Position numbers and translations under genes: made by a program. The notes under the pieces are model-generated. The model had not been told where the DNA came from. It did no database searches and saw only the letters and a list, made by a program, of their open reading frames with translations. 64,000 nucleotides of DNA. Origin: JAZKHT01 sp040385245 (GTDB lineage Bacteria > Pseudomonadota > Alphaproteobacteria > Rhodobacterales > Rhodobacteraceae). The DNA lies in assembly GCA_040385245.1 (NCBI GenBank), contig JAZKHT010000004.1, positions 62,001 through 126,000 on the forward strand. The letters run 5' to 3'. This document shows positions 8,476 through 17,530 of this stretch, in pieces; position 1 is the first letter of the stretch; each line of letters starts with the position of its first letter.

Positions 8476-8495
8476 ACCTGCACCTAATGTCAGCT
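8476..8495. promoter_or_regulatory. possible lux-box upstream of luxR
   Basis: A 20-bp stretch beginning ACCTG and ending CAGCT has the size and outer half-sites of a lux box (ideal ends ACCTG...CAGGT; one mismatch). It is 25 bp before the luxR start. This is close for an activation site centred at -42, so it may mediate autorepression or be a chance match. Confidence 0.35.
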
Positions 8496-8520
8496 AGAAT
8501 CGCCACTTGGCCAAAAAGAC

Positions 8521-9132
8521 ATGTCTGTAAAACTCGGGATCGACCTGGAACTGCATAAACTGTCCTTGATTGCCCCCGCCGGGTACTCTGTCGGTCTGCA
8601 CATCCGGTTCACATCACCCCTTTTTATGTTTCAGACCTATGAACAGGCCTGGCAGGAATATTACACCGAACGGGGCTTTGTCCTGCGCGACCCGATGGTT
8701 GCCTGGGGTTTCAGCACAACCGGCACCATCCGGTGGAGTGACCCTTCCCTGCCTGACCCGTTCGGATTGTTTGTAGAGGCCGCGCGTTTTGGCCTTTTGT
8801 ATGGTGCAACGGTTTCCTGCGGTCCCATACGTTCTCGTACCATTGCCTCTTTTGCCCGTCAGGATCGAGAGTTCCACGACGAGGAGGTCGCGGCCATTGA
8901 CGTCATCATCCGACGGATGCACGACATGACCGAACCCCCCGAGGAACTGACCAAGGCACAGGTTGAGGCCTTGAGATGCATTGCGGGGGGCGACAGACAC
9001 GCTGCCGCGGCCGATAAGCTTGGCATTTCCGAAAGCGCGTTGAAGGCGAGGATATCGTCGGCGCGAATCCGGTTGATGGCAAGAACGACCGCCGAGGCGA
9101 TCCAGCGCGCCAAGGATTACCGACTCATTTAG
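8521..9132 (+). CDS. LuxR-family acyl-homoserine-lactone receptor/regulator
   Basis: 203 aa. The autoinducer-binding domain (about 1-135) keeps the ligand-pocket pattern W44-x3-Y48, D57 and W72, equivalent to the conserved W, Y, D and W of the TraR/LuxR family. The LuxR helix-turn-helix covers about 140-203 (LTKAQVEALRCIAGG...KLGISESALKARISSARIRL). It is about 30-40 residues shorter than TraR/LuxR at the amino end. It is followed 53 nt later by the AHL synthase, so the pair forms a complete quorum-sensing circuit. Whether it activates or represses luxI cannot be read from the sequence. Confidence 0.88.
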   Translation: MSVKLGIDLELHKLSLIAPAGYSVGLHIRFTSPLFMFQTYEQAWQEYYTERGFVLRDPMVAWGFSTTGTIRWSDPSLPDPFGLFVEAARFGLLYGATVSCGPIRSRTIASFARQDREFHDEEVAAIDVIIRRMHDMTEPPEELTKAQVEALRCIAGGDRHAAAADKLGISESALKARISSARIRLMARTTAEAIQRAKDYRLI

Positions 9133-9185
9133 CTTGGTGCCCTCCGCAAGGCCGAATTCGTAACCCAGCCCTGCAGGAGGCACCT

Positions 9186-9776
9186 ATGCAGACCACAACG
9201 CTTTCCTTTGCCAACATCCACAACCATGGCGAGCTTTTCGCAAACATGCTGCGCGCGCGGCGCGAGTTGTTCATCGTGCACAACAAGTGGAACCTGCCCG
9301 AGGCGATGGGCATGGAATATGATCAGTACGACACCCCGGCCAGCCGCTGGGTCGTTGTCCATGACGACGCGGGGCAGGTGCTTGCGGGCAATCGCCTGAC
9401 CCCAACGACCACACGATGCGGCATTTATACCTACATGATCCGTGATGCGCAGCGCGGACTGCTCGACACAATTCCGTCCGACCTGCTGTATGATCCGGCA
9501 CCGGTTGGGCCGATGATCTGGGAAAGCTCGCGACTGTTCGTGTCGCACGACGTTCCTGCGTCCATCCGGCGCAAGGTGCATGCAAAGTTGATCACGGAAC
9601 TTGGCACCACGGTGCGCGATCTGGGGGCTACGCATTGCCTGACGCTGCTGGCGGCAAGTTGGCCACGTTGGGCCGATCGTGTGGGCGTCAAGATGAAGGC
9701 GATGGGGCCGGTCCTGATCATTGACGGGCTTGAAAATCAGGTTGTGGAAATGGATTTCAGCCTGACGCTTCACTGA
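9186..9776 (+). CDS. luxI: LuxI-family acyl-homoserine-lactone synthase
   Basis: 196 aa. The residues invariant in LuxI enzymes are all present at about the canonical numbering: R25, F29, W35, E44, D46, D49 and R70, with a later WESSR motif supplying E113 and R116. It makes acyl-HSL signals from S-adenosylmethionine and acyl-ACP. AGGAGG at 9175-9180 is an excellent ribosome-binding site. The acyl chain length cannot be told from sequence alone. It lies downstream of luxR and upstream of rarA. Confidence 0.9.
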   Translation: MQTTTLSFANIHNHGELFANMLRARRELFIVHNKWNLPEAMGMEYDQYDTPASRWVVVHDDAGQVLAGNRLTPTTTRCGIYTYMIRDAQRGLLDTIPSDLLYDPAPVGPMIWESSRLFVSHDVPASIRRKVHAKLITELGTTVRDLGATHCLTLLAASWPRWADRVGVKMKAMGPVLIIDGLENQVVEMDFSLTLH

Positions 9777-9882
9777 CGGTGCAGCGCCGCCCCCGAAGAC
9801 GGACTCGGGGGCGGAAGTCCTTGGTTCCGCCGATAACGCCCGCCCGCTTGCACCCGGCGCCGTGGAACGGCATGGTCGGCGG

Positions 9883-11193
9883 ATGTCCGACCTGTTTGAC
9901 ACGCTGCAAAAGGCCACACCCGACGGTCCCCGACCGTTGGCAGATCGGCTGCGTCCGAAAACGCTGGCCGAGGTGATCGGGCAGGGGCACGTCCTGTCGA
10001 CAGAAGGGCCGCTTGGTGCGATGCTGGCCGCGAAAAGCCTGTCGTCGCTTATCCTGTGGGGGCCGCCCGGCGTGGGCAAGACCACCATCGCGCGTCTGCT
10101 TGCGGCACAAACCGATCTTGCCTTTGTGCAGATCAGCGCCATCTTCACCGGCGTGCCGGATTTGAAAAAGGTCTTTGAATCCGCCAAAATCCGTCGGCAG
10201 AATGGGCAGGGCACCCTGCTGTTCGTGGACGAGATCCATCGTTTCAACAAGGCACAGCAGGACGGATTTCTACCCTACATGGAAGATGGGACGATCCTTC
10301 TGGTCGGGGCCACAACCGAAAATCCCAGTTTTGAGCTGAACGCGGCCTTGTTGTCGCGCGCGCAGGTTATCGTTCTGGAACGGCTGGGTCCGGTGGATCT
10401 GGAACACCTTGCCCAGCGGGCCGAGAAAGAGTTGAAGCGCAATCTGCCGTTGACCGGCGACGCCCGCGAAGCGCTGATCGAGATGGCCGACGGCGATGGT
10501 CGCGCCTTGCTGAACCTGATCGAACAGGTCGCGGCGTGGAATCTGGACAAGTCGTTGGATCGCGGGCAGCTGTCCACCCGGCTGATGCGGCGGGCGTCCA
10601 AATACGACAAATCGGGGGAGGAGCATTACAACCTAATCAGTGCGCTGCACAAATCGGTGCGGGGATCGGACCCGGACGCGGCATTATACTGGTTCGCCCG
10701 GATGCTGGAAGGCGGCGAGGACCCCCGGTTTCTGGCGCGCCGGATCACCCGCATGGCGGTCGAGGATATCGGGCTGGCCGACCCGCAGGCGCAAGAGGTG
10801 TGCCTTCAGGGGTGGCAGACCTATGAACGCCTTGGTTCCCCAGAGGGCGAGCTGGCGCTGGCGCAGGCAGTGGTCTATCTGGCCCTCGCGCCCAAGTCGA
10901 ACGCGGTCTACACCGCCTACAAGGCCGCCCGTGCCGCTGCGCGCGATACCGGTAGCCTGCCGCCGCCCAAGCACATCCTGAACGCACCGACCAAGCTGAT
11001 GAAGGACATCGGCTATGGCGCGGGGTATGCCTATGACCACGATGCCGAAGACAGGTTTTCAGGGCAGGACTATTTCCCTGAAACGATGAAGCGCCCGGTC
11101 TGGTATATCCCCCCGGAACGCGGGTTCGAGCGTGAGTTGAAAAAGCGCATCGATTACTTTGCCAAGTTGCGGACAAAGCGGCAGGGTGGCTAG
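9883..11193 (+). CDS. rarA: replication-associated recombination protein A (MgsA/RarA AAA+ ATPase)
   Basis: 436 aa. Starts MSDLFDTLQ, followed by the RarA motif PLADRLRPKTLAEVIGQGH, Walker A GPPGVGKTT, Walker B LLFVDEIHRF, sensor GATTENPSFE, and a carboxy-terminal tetramerisation domain (EDIGLADPQAQE..., YFPETMKRPVWY). It acts at stalled replication forks. An upstream in-frame GTG at 9862 is possible, but ATG 9883 matches homologues. It lies about 105 nt after luxI on the same strand. Confidence 0.95.
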   Translation: MSDLFDTLQKATPDGPRPLADRLRPKTLAEVIGQGHVLSTEGPLGAMLAAKSLSSLILWGPPGVGKTTIARLLAAQTDLAFVQISAIFTGVPDLKKVFESAKIRRQNGQGTLLFVDEIHRFNKAQQDGFLPYMEDGTILLVGATTENPSFELNAALLSRAQVIVLERLGPVDLEHLAQRAEKELKRNLPLTGDAREALIEMADGDGRALLNLIEQVAAWNLDKSLDRGQLSTRLMRRASKYDKSGEEHYNLISALHKSVRGSDPDAALYWFARMLEGGEDPRFLARRITRMAVEDIGLADPQAQEVCLQGWQTYERLGSPEGELALAQAVVYLALAPKSNAVYTAYKAARAAARDTGSLPPPKHILNAPTKLMKDIGYGAGYAYDHDAEDRFSGQDYFPETMKRPVWYIPPERGFERELKKRIDYFAKLRTKRQGG

Positions 11194-11269
11194 GAAGAAT
11201 CTTTGCCCGGAAAGTCTTCTTGCCCCAAGCGTGGTTGACAATTTCACTGCCGGGGCAGAGAGAAACCCC

Positions 11270-11641
11270 ATGATCATGACCCTTTCCCAAGTGGCATTGG
11301 GCGGTGCCGCTGGCGCTGTCGCCAGGTATCTGACCGCTATGGCGGCGACCCGCACTTTTGGCCCCGGCTTTGCGGTTGGCACCTTGCTTGTCAACGTTGC
11401 GGGCAGCTTTGCCATCGGCATTCTGTTCGTGGTGCTGGCGCAGCGCGGCAACCTCTCGCCCTTGCTGATGACCGGTTTTCTGGGCGGCTTTACCACGTTT
11501 TCAGCCTTTTCCCTGGACGCGCTGAAGCTGTGGGAAGCGGGGCAAAGCGCGCAGGCGCTGGCCTACATCGCGGCTTCGGTCGTTCTTTCCCTTGCCGCCG
11601 TTGCCCTTGGCGCGGCCCTTGCGCGTGGAGCCTTTGCATGA
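11270..11641 (+). CDS. crcB: fluoride exporter CrcB/Fluc
   Basis: 123 aa with four predicted membrane segments. Family motifs are GGAAGAVARY, GTLLVNVAGSFAIG (Asn of the fluoride pore) and GFLGGFTTFSAFSLD. The protein works as a dual-topology dimer that lets fluoride out of the cell. ATG 11270 or 11276 may start it. Its stop overlaps the next start (ATGA at 11638-11641), so it is translationally coupled to the pseudouridine synthase. Confidence 0.93.
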   Translation: MIMTLSQVALGGAAGAVARYLTAMAATRTFGPGFAVGTLLVNVAGSFAIGILFVVLAQRGNLSPLLMTGFLGGFTTFSAFSLDALKLWEAGQSAQALAYIAASVVLSLAAVALGAALARGAFA

Positions 11642-12687
11642 GCGGCGTCAAACTTCTGACCGTTTCGATGGACGAAGGCGAACAGCGGCTTGACCGTTGG
11701 TTCAAGCGGCGGTTTCCGCAGATCACCCAAGGGGCGGTCGAAAAGATGTGCCGCACCGGGCAGGTGCGTGTGGACAGCGCGCGGTGCAAGGCGTCGGATC
11801 GCGTGACTCCCGGACAGGTCATCCGCGTGCCGCCCCTGCCGGACTCCGAGGCGCCGTCGCGCCCGGCGACAGGTGGTGTCAGTGCCGCCGATACCAAGAT
11901 GATCCAGAACGCGGTCCTGTTCAAAGACGAACATCTTATCATCTTGAACAAACCGCCGGGCCTGCCGTCGCAGGGCGGATCGGGGCAGGGCGACCGCCAC
12001 GTTGACGGGCTAACCGAGGCGCTGAAATTCGGCTACAAGGACCGGCCAAAGTTGGTGCACCGGCTGGACAAGGATACCTCGGGTGTCTTGATGCTTGCGC
12101 GCACCGATCGCGTTGCCCGCGCCCTGTCCGAGGCGCTGCGCCACCGTGCCACGCGCAAGATCTATTGGGCCGCTGTCGCCGGCGTGCCGCATCCCCGGCA
12201 GGGTTCGATCAAATACGGTCTGATGAAGGCCCCCGGCCACGGGCGCGGCGGCGAAGGTGAAAAGATGGTCTGCGTCCATCCCGCCAAGATGGCTGATTTC
12301 CCGGATGCCAAGCGGGCGCAGACGGATTATTTCACCCTGTGGTTTTTGGGAAATCGGTTGTCGTGGATGGCGCTGGAACCCGTAACAGGCCGCACGCACC
12401 AGCTTCGCGCGCATATGGCTGAGATGGGCCACCCGATCATTGGTGACGGCAAATACGGCGGGTCCGGGGTGGAAAATCTGGGCGACGGCTGGGGGGCAAA
12501 GGTGGGCGGTGACATCAGCCGCAAGCTGCACCTTCATGCCCGGTCGATCACCATCGAACATCCCATCACCAAGAAGATGATGACCTTTACCGCGCCCTTG
12601 CCCGACCATATGGCGCAGACATGGAAAACGCTCGACTGGGGCGAAAATGATGTGCCCGCCGACCCCTTTGCCGGGGGCGACGCATGA
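11638..12687 (+). CDS. rluC: RluA-family 23S rRNA pseudouridine synthase (RluC-like)
   Basis: 349 aa. An amino-terminal S4 RNA-binding domain (QRLDRWFKRRFPQITQGAVEK) is followed by the catalytic domain with HRLDKDTSGVLMLART, whose Asp is the catalytic nucleophile, and GRTHQLRAHMAEMGHPIIGD. The S4 domain plus length point to RluC/RluD rather than RluA. Residue specificity is inferred only from family. It is coupled by ATGA overlaps to crcB and to the ATP12 gene. Confidence 0.9.
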   Translation: MSGVKLLTVSMDEGEQRLDRWFKRRFPQITQGAVEKMCRTGQVRVDSARCKASDRVTPGQVIRVPPLPDSEAPSRPATGGVSAADTKMIQNAVLFKDEHLIILNKPPGLPSQGGSGQGDRHVDGLTEALKFGYKDRPKLVHRLDKDTSGVLMLARTDRVARALSEALRHRATRKIYWAAVAGVPHPRQGSIKYGLMKAPGHGRGGEGEKMVCVHPAKMADFPDAKRAQTDYFTLWFLGNRLSWMALEPVTGRTHQLRAHMAEMGHPIIGDGKYGGSGVENLGDGWGAKVGGDISRKLHLHARSITIEHPITKKMMTFTAPLPDHMAQTWKTLDWGENDVPADPFAGGDA

Positions 12688-13388
12688 GCGCATGGACCGC
12701 AAAGCGGTTCTGGACCGAAGCGACCGTTGACCAGACCGAAGGCGGCTATACCGTCCGTCTGGATGGACGCCCGGTGAAGACGCCCGCAAAGACCTTGTTG
12801 GTGGTTCCGACGCGCGAGCTGGCAACGGCCGTCGCGGCGGAATGGGACGCGCAACAGGGGTTGGTCAAACCCGATACCATGCCCTTTACGCGCAGCGCAA
12901 ATTCGGCGATCGACAAGGTCGCGACCCAGTTCGACGAGGTGGTGGGGCTGTTGGGCGCATATGGCGCGACCGATCTGCTTTGCTATCGGGCGACGGGGCC
13001 AGAGGCGCTGGTCCACCGTCAGGCGGTGGCGTGGGACCCGTTGCTGACGTGGTCGGCCAGCGAGCTTGGCGCGCCGCTGGTTGCGACGGCCGGGGTGATG
13101 CACATCGCCCAGCCTGCCGAAAGTCTGGCGCGGTTGCACGCCCGGATTGCCGCCATGTCACCCTTCCAGATCGCCGCCTTTCACGACCTTGTGGCGATTT
13201 CAGGCTCTTTGATTCTGGCGTTTGCCGTTACGTCAGGGCGACTGACCCTGGACGAGGCGTGGGCGCTGTCCCGTCTGGATGAGACGTGGCAAAACGAACA
13301 GTGGGGCGTCGATGATGACGCGGCAGCACTTGAGGCATTCAAGCAGGCCGCCTTTGCCCATGCGGGACGATTCTACGCATTGTGTTGA
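12684..13388 (+). CDS. ATP12-family F1-ATPase assembly chaperone
   Basis: 234 aa, matching alphaproteobacterial ATP12 proteins: amino-terminal KRFWTEATVDQTEGGYTVRLDGRPVKTPAK, central TDLLCYRA, and a carboxy-terminal region with EAWALSRLDETWQNEQWG. In mitochondria ATP12 escorts the F1 alpha subunit; a similar function in bacteria is inferred. It overlaps rluC by ATGA. Confidence 0.92.
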   Translation: MSAWTAKRFWTEATVDQTEGGYTVRLDGRPVKTPAKTLLVVPTRELATAVAAEWDAQQGLVKPDTMPFTRSANSAIDKVATQFDEVVGLLGAYGATDLLCYRATGPEALVHRQAVAWDPLLTWSASELGAPLVATAGVMHIAQPAESLARLHARIAAMSPFQIAAFHDLVAISGSLILAFAVTSGRLTLDEAWALSRLDETWQNEQWGVDDDAAALEAFKQAAFAHAGRFYALC

Positions 13389-13421
13389 TCACAATGGTGC
13401 CTGTTTTATGTGCGCCCCCCC

Positions 13422-13450
13422 TTGACTTGCATCAATGACAGAACAAAATC
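13422..13450 (+). promoter_or_regulatory. candidate promoter of aapJQMP
   Basis: TTGACT at 13422-13427 has good agreement with a -35 box, and CAAAAT at 13444-13449 gives a weak -10 with a 16-bp spacer. It is 180 bp before aapJ. The intergenic region is otherwise AT-richer than the genes and could hold nitrogen-regulator sites not identified here. Confidence 0.35.
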
Positions 13451-13629
13451 GTTTCAGCAAAGGCGTTTAGCGCTTTGCTCGGCTTGGGCTTGACCTTTCA
13501 AAGCGCTTTAGCCGACACTGGCCAGCACTGGGAGGTTGTACTTTCCACCAGGCTTCAGCCTCCGTGTCATCACGGGGACCAAAAAATCACCGTCCCACAA
13601 AGGGGCGGACAACTCAGGAAGAGGTAAGA

Positions 13630-14646
13630 ATGAAAAAATCCGTACTCCTCGGCGCAGTGGCGGCCACCACGCTGATCGCCGGGATCGCTTCTGCCGCAAC
13701 GCTTGATGACGTAAAGGCACGGGGCGAGCTGATCTGCGGCTCCAACACCGGTCTGACGGGCTTTGGCGCGCCGGATGCGAACGGTGTGTATCAGGGCTTT
13801 GACGTTGCGCTGTGCAAGGCACTGGCTGCGGCGGTTCTGGGCGATGCATCCAAGGTCAAGTTCGTCCCCACCACAGGCGAAACCCGCTTTACCGCGCTGT
13901 CGTCCGGCGAAGTGGACCTGCTGGTCCGCAACTCCACCTGGACCTTCTCGCGCGATACGGACCTGAAGCTCGATTTCGTCGGCGTGAACTACTACGACGG
14001 CCAGGGCTTCATGGTGAAGAAAGATCTGGGCGTGTCGTCGGCCAAAGAACTTGATGGCGCGACGATCTGCATCCAGACCGGCACCACGACCGAGCTGAAC
14101 CTGGCCGACTTCTTCAAGTCGAACAACATCAGCTATACGCCCGTCACCGTGGCCGACGACAGCGAAGCACAGCGCCAGTACACCGCCGGTGCTTGCGATG
14201 CTTTCACGACCGACGCTTCGGGCCTTGCCGCCACCCGCGCGACATTGGCTGACGCCGAAAACCACATCATCCTGCCCGAGATCATCTCGAAAGAGCCTTT
14301 GGGTCCGGTCGTTCGCCACGGCGACAACCAGTGGGGCGATATCGTGCGCTGGACCTACTACGCGCTTGTCGCCGCCGAGGAAAAGGGCATCACCCAGGCG
14401 AACATCGAAGAGGTCGCCACATCGACCCAGGATCCCGAAGTCAAGCGTCTGCTTGGCCTTGAAGGTGACATGGGTGCCATGGTCGGCCTTGACGCCGAAT
14501 GGGCCAAGCGCGCGATTGCCGCTGGTGGCAACTACGGCGAGATCTTTGAAGCCAACATCGGTTCGGCAACCCCGATCGGTCTGGCCCGCGGTCTGAACGC
14601 CCTGTGGACCCAAGGCGGCCTGCAGTACGCTCCGCCGTTCCGCTAA
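13630..14646 (+). CDS. aapJ: general L-amino-acid ABC transporter, periplasmic binding protein
   Basis: 338 aa. An amino-terminal signal peptide (MKKSVLLGAVAATTLIAGIASA) is followed by a type-3 solute-binding fold starting TLDDVKARGELICG. Internal motifs include GFDVALCKALAAA and LIRNSTWTFSRD-like sequence with LLVRNSTWTFSRD. AapJ homologues bind a wide range of L-amino acids. GGAAGAGG precedes the ATG. It is the first gene of aapJQMP and is separated from aapQ by a strong hairpin, a usual way to give more binding protein than membrane components. Confidence 0.95.
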   Translation: MKKSVLLGAVAATTLIAGIASAATLDDVKARGELICGSNTGLTGFGAPDANGVYQGFDVALCKALAAAVLGDASKVKFVPTTGETRFTALSSGEVDLLVRNSTWTFSRDTDLKLDFVGVNYYDGQGFMVKKDLGVSSAKELDGATICIQTGTTTELNLADFFKSNNISYTPVTVADDSEAQRQYTAGACDAFTTDASGLAATRATLADAENHIILPEIISKEPLGPVVRHGDNQWGDIVRWTYYALVAAEEKGITQANIEEVATSTQDPEVKRLLGLEGDMGAMVGLDAEWAKRAIAAGGNYGEIFEANIGSATPIGLARGLNALWTQGGLQYAPPFR

Positions 14647-14653
14647 GATAACC

Positions 14654-14680
14654 GGGGGCGCGCCAAATCGGCGCGCCCCC
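14654..14680 (+). terminator. intercistronic hairpin after aapJ
   Basis: A perfect 11-bp GC stem, GGGGGCGCGCC / GGCGCGCCCCC, with loop AAATC. Only a short T-run follows (CCTTTCTG), so it probably works as a 3' mRNA stabiliser and partial terminator that favours aapJ over aapQMP. Confidence 0.75.
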
Positions 14681-14796
14681 AGCCTTTCTGACCGAGTGAA
14701 TCAAACGCTGCCCGCCTTGTGGCACCCGAATTACGGGGCCGCGATCAAGAAATCCGGCGACACGATCGGATCGGCTGGCAGAGACAGGGGAAATGC

Positions 14797-16074
14797 ATGG
14801 CTCACGCCCTCGACGCGCCGAAACCCGGGTTTCGGCCAAGCATGCTTATCTACGATACGCGGTTCCGTGCGATCACCATTCAGGTCATCGTCCTGATCCT
14901 GTTCCTTCTGGGCGTGTCGTGGTTGATCAACAACACGATTGAAAACCTTGCCGCCAAGGACAAGGATATCAACTTTGCCTTTCTGTGGAACCGCGCTGGA
15001 TACGACATCGACCAGCAGTTGATCCCCTATACAAACGACAGCACCCATTTCCGGGCCGCCATCATCGGCCTGTTGAATACGCTGGTCGTGGCCTTTTTCG
15101 GCTGCATCTTCGCGACCATCATCGGCGTCTTTGCAGGGGTCTTGCGACTGTCCAAGAACTGGCTGATCGGTCGGTTGATGACGGTCTATGTCGAGGTGTT
15201 CCGCAACGTGCCGTTGCTTTTGTGGATCATCCTTGCGTTTACGATCTTTTCGGAAACCCGACCACAGCCCCGCGATTATCGGATAACGGATGAAATGGTC
15301 GCGGCTGGCGAAGCGCCGAAGGCATCGATGATCCTATGGGACTCGGTGGCGATCACTAACCGTGGCTCCAACATCCCCATGCCATTGCTGGAACGCCCCT
15401 TGGGCGGGTTCGAGGTGCAGGGCGTTTACGTCAACTTTTCACTGTTGGCCGTCATCGCGGTGATCATCGGATCGGTCATGGCCAATCGGGCGCTGCTGCG
15501 CAAGACACGGGCCATACAGGAAGAAACCGGCGTGCGGCCAGTCACATGGTGGAAAAGTCTGGGCATCCTGTTCGGGCCGGTCGTCGTTCTGTTGGTGGCG
15601 ATGGGCTTTCATCTGGAATACCCGGTACTGGCAGGGTTCAACTTTCAAGGCGGGTTGAACGTCGCCCATTCCTTTACCGCGCTGCTGATCGCCCTGTCGC
15701 TGTACACAGGTGCCTATATCGCCGAGGCGGTGCGCGGGGGCATCCTTGCGATTTCGCGCGGTCAGACCGAGGCGGCCTATGCCCTTGGTTTGCGTCCGGG
15801 GCGGACGATGAAACTGGTGATCCTGCCGCAGGCGCTGCGGGTCATCATTCCGCCGTTGATCAGCCAGTATCTGAACCTGACCAAGAACACGACGCTGGGC
15901 ATCGCCATCAGTTATCTTGATCTCAAGGGCACACTGGGCGGCATCACCCTGAACCAGACGGGGCGCGAGTTGGAGTGTATGATGCTGATGATGCTGACAT
16001 ATCTGATCCTTAGCCTGATCATTTCGTCGATGATGAACCTGTACAACAATGCCATGAAACTGAAGGAGCGCTGA
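14797..16074 (+). CDS. aapQ: general L-amino-acid ABC transporter permease AapQ
   Basis: 425 aa integral membrane protein of the His/Glu/Gln permease type. A long insertion occurs between the first membrane helices and the carboxy-terminal BPD_transp_1 core. The EAA loop is EAAYALGLRPGRTMKLVILPQALR, here recognisable at about residues 325-348. It pairs with AapM to form the channel energised by AapP. The start at 14797 follows AGGGGAAATGC; the overlapping ATG at 14793 is out of frame. Confidence 0.94.
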   Translation: MAHALDAPKPGFRPSMLIYDTRFRAITIQVIVLILFLLGVSWLINNTIENLAAKDKDINFAFLWNRAGYDIDQQLIPYTNDSTHFRAAIIGLLNTLVVAFFGCIFATIIGVFAGVLRLSKNWLIGRLMTVYVEVFRNVPLLLWIILAFTIFSETRPQPRDYRITDEMVAAGEAPKASMILWDSVAITNRGSNIPMPLLERPLGGFEVQGVYVNFSLLAVIAVIIGSVMANRALLRKTRAIQEETGVRPVTWWKSLGILFGPVVVLLVAMGFHLEYPVLAGFNFQGGLNVAHSFTALLIALSLYTGAYIAEAVRGGILAISRGQTEAAYALGLRPGRTMKLVILPQALRVIIPPLISQYLNLTKNTTLGIAISYLDLKGTLGGITLNQTGRELECMMLMMLTYLILSLIISSMMNLYNNAMKLKER

Positions 16075-16075
16075 G

Positions 16076-17521
16076 ATGACACAGTCCGCTTCTTTCGTGC
16101 GCGCTGAAATGTTGGCACAGCAGATCCCGCCCGTCACCGAACGCGGCGCGGTCAAATGGGTCCGCGAGAACCTGTTTTCCGGCTGGTTGAATACCGTCCT
16201 GACGATCCTCGGCATCGCGGCGGTGTTCTGGATGGTCAAGGCATCGCTGCCTTGGTTGCTGAACGGGGTGTGGACCGCGAACTCGCTGGCCGAATGCCGC
16301 GAGATCATCGCTGCAAACGCGGGTGAGGGTGCGCACGGTGCCTGCTGGGCGCTGATCCGCGAACGGTGGCACCAGTTCATTTTCGGTTTCTATCCGCAAG
16401 ACATGTACTGGCGCCCGGTACTGGCTGCGGCGCTTTTGATCGTGGGGTTGGCCCCGGTGCTGTTTTCGGACAACCGCCGCAGCGTGCTGACGATGATCGG
16501 CGTGACCGGTGTGCTTTTGCTGCTGGTGCTGATCGGGCTGGACGGCGACGTCCTGCATATCGGCGCTGTGGCGGTGTTGTGGGCCGGTCTTCTGGCGGTG
16601 GCATGGACGTCACCGGGCAAACTGCTGTGGGGCACGCTGGCCTATCCCGCAATCGGCTTTTTCCTGCTGTGGGGCGGGTCGATCTGGGGTCCGATCGGGG
16701 TGATGGCGGGCTTTGGCATCATGGTCATCGTCGGCCGCGCGCTTCAGTCCAGATTTGGCGTCGTTGTCGCGACCAGTGCCGGGTTCGTTACCGCCTGCAT
16801 CTGGTGGCTGGTGGTGCAGACCATGGTGACAACTGTCCTGCACAACCTGATCCCGCTGGGTCTGCCCAGTGTGGACAGCGACCAGTTCGGCGGCTTTCTT
16901 CTGGCCTTCGTGATCGGGGTGACGGCGATATCTGCGTCCTTGCCCATCGGCATCCTGCTGGCCTTGGGCCGGCAGTCGGACATGCTGTTGATCAAGACGC
17001 TGTCGGTGGGATTCATTGAATTCATCCGTGGCGTGCCGCTGATCACGATGCTGTTCACCGCATCGCTGCTGCTGCAATATTTCCTGCCGCCGCAGACCAA
17101 CTTTGACCTGATCCTGCGAGTCATCATTCTGGTCACGCTGTTCGCGTCCGCCTATATCGCCGAGGTGATCCGGGGCGGTCTGGCCGCCCTGCCACGCGGC
17201 CAGTACGAGGCGGCAGATGGCCTTGGTCTGGATTACTGGCAGGCGCAGCGGTTGATCATCATGCCGCAGGCCCTGAAAATCTCGATCCCCGGCATCGTGT
17301 CGTCGTTCATCGGCCTGTTCAAGGACACCACGCTGGTGGCACTTGTCGGCCTTGCCGATCCCCTGCAGGGCATCACCAAGATCGTTCGCGCTGACATCAA
17401 CTGGAAGGGCGTCTACTGGGAACCCTTCCTGTTTGTCGGCCTCATCTTCTTCCTCGTTTGCTTCGGCATGTCGCGGTACTCCATGTACCTTGAACGCAAG
17501 CTGAAGACCGATCACCGGTAA
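16076..17521 (+). CDS. aapM: general L-amino-acid ABC transporter permease AapM
   Basis: 481 aa. An amino-terminal half carries additional membrane segments (about 40-60, 115-240) that lengthen it relative to the classical 380-aa AapM. The carboxy-terminal half holds the permease core with FIEFIRGVPLITMLF and the EAA loop EAADGLGLDYWQAQRLIIMP. It starts one base after the aapQ stop and its own stop is followed by aapP after 9 nt. Confidence 0.94.
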   Translation: MTQSASFVRAEMLAQQIPPVTERGAVKWVRENLFSGWLNTVLTILGIAAVFWMVKASLPWLLNGVWTANSLAECREIIAANAGEGAHGACWALIRERWHQFIFGFYPQDMYWRPVLAAALLIVGLAPVLFSDNRRSVLTMIGVTGVLLLLVLIGLDGDVLHIGAVAVLWAGLLAVAWTSPGKLLWGTLAYPAIGFFLLWGGSIWGPIGVMAGFGIMVIVGRALQSRFGVVVATSAGFVTACIWWLVVQTMVTTVLHNLIPLGLPSVDSDQFGGFLLAFVIGVTAISASLPIGILLALGRQSDMLLIKTLSVGFIEFIRGVPLITMLFTASLLLQYFLPPQTNFDLILRVIILVTLFASAYIAEVIRGGLAALPRGQYEAADGLGLDYWQAQRLIIMPQALKISIPGIVSSFIGLFKDTTLVALVGLADPLQGITKIVRADINWKGVYWEPFLFVGLIFFLVCFGMSRYSMYLERKLKTDHR

Positions 17522-17530
17522 GGAACAATC

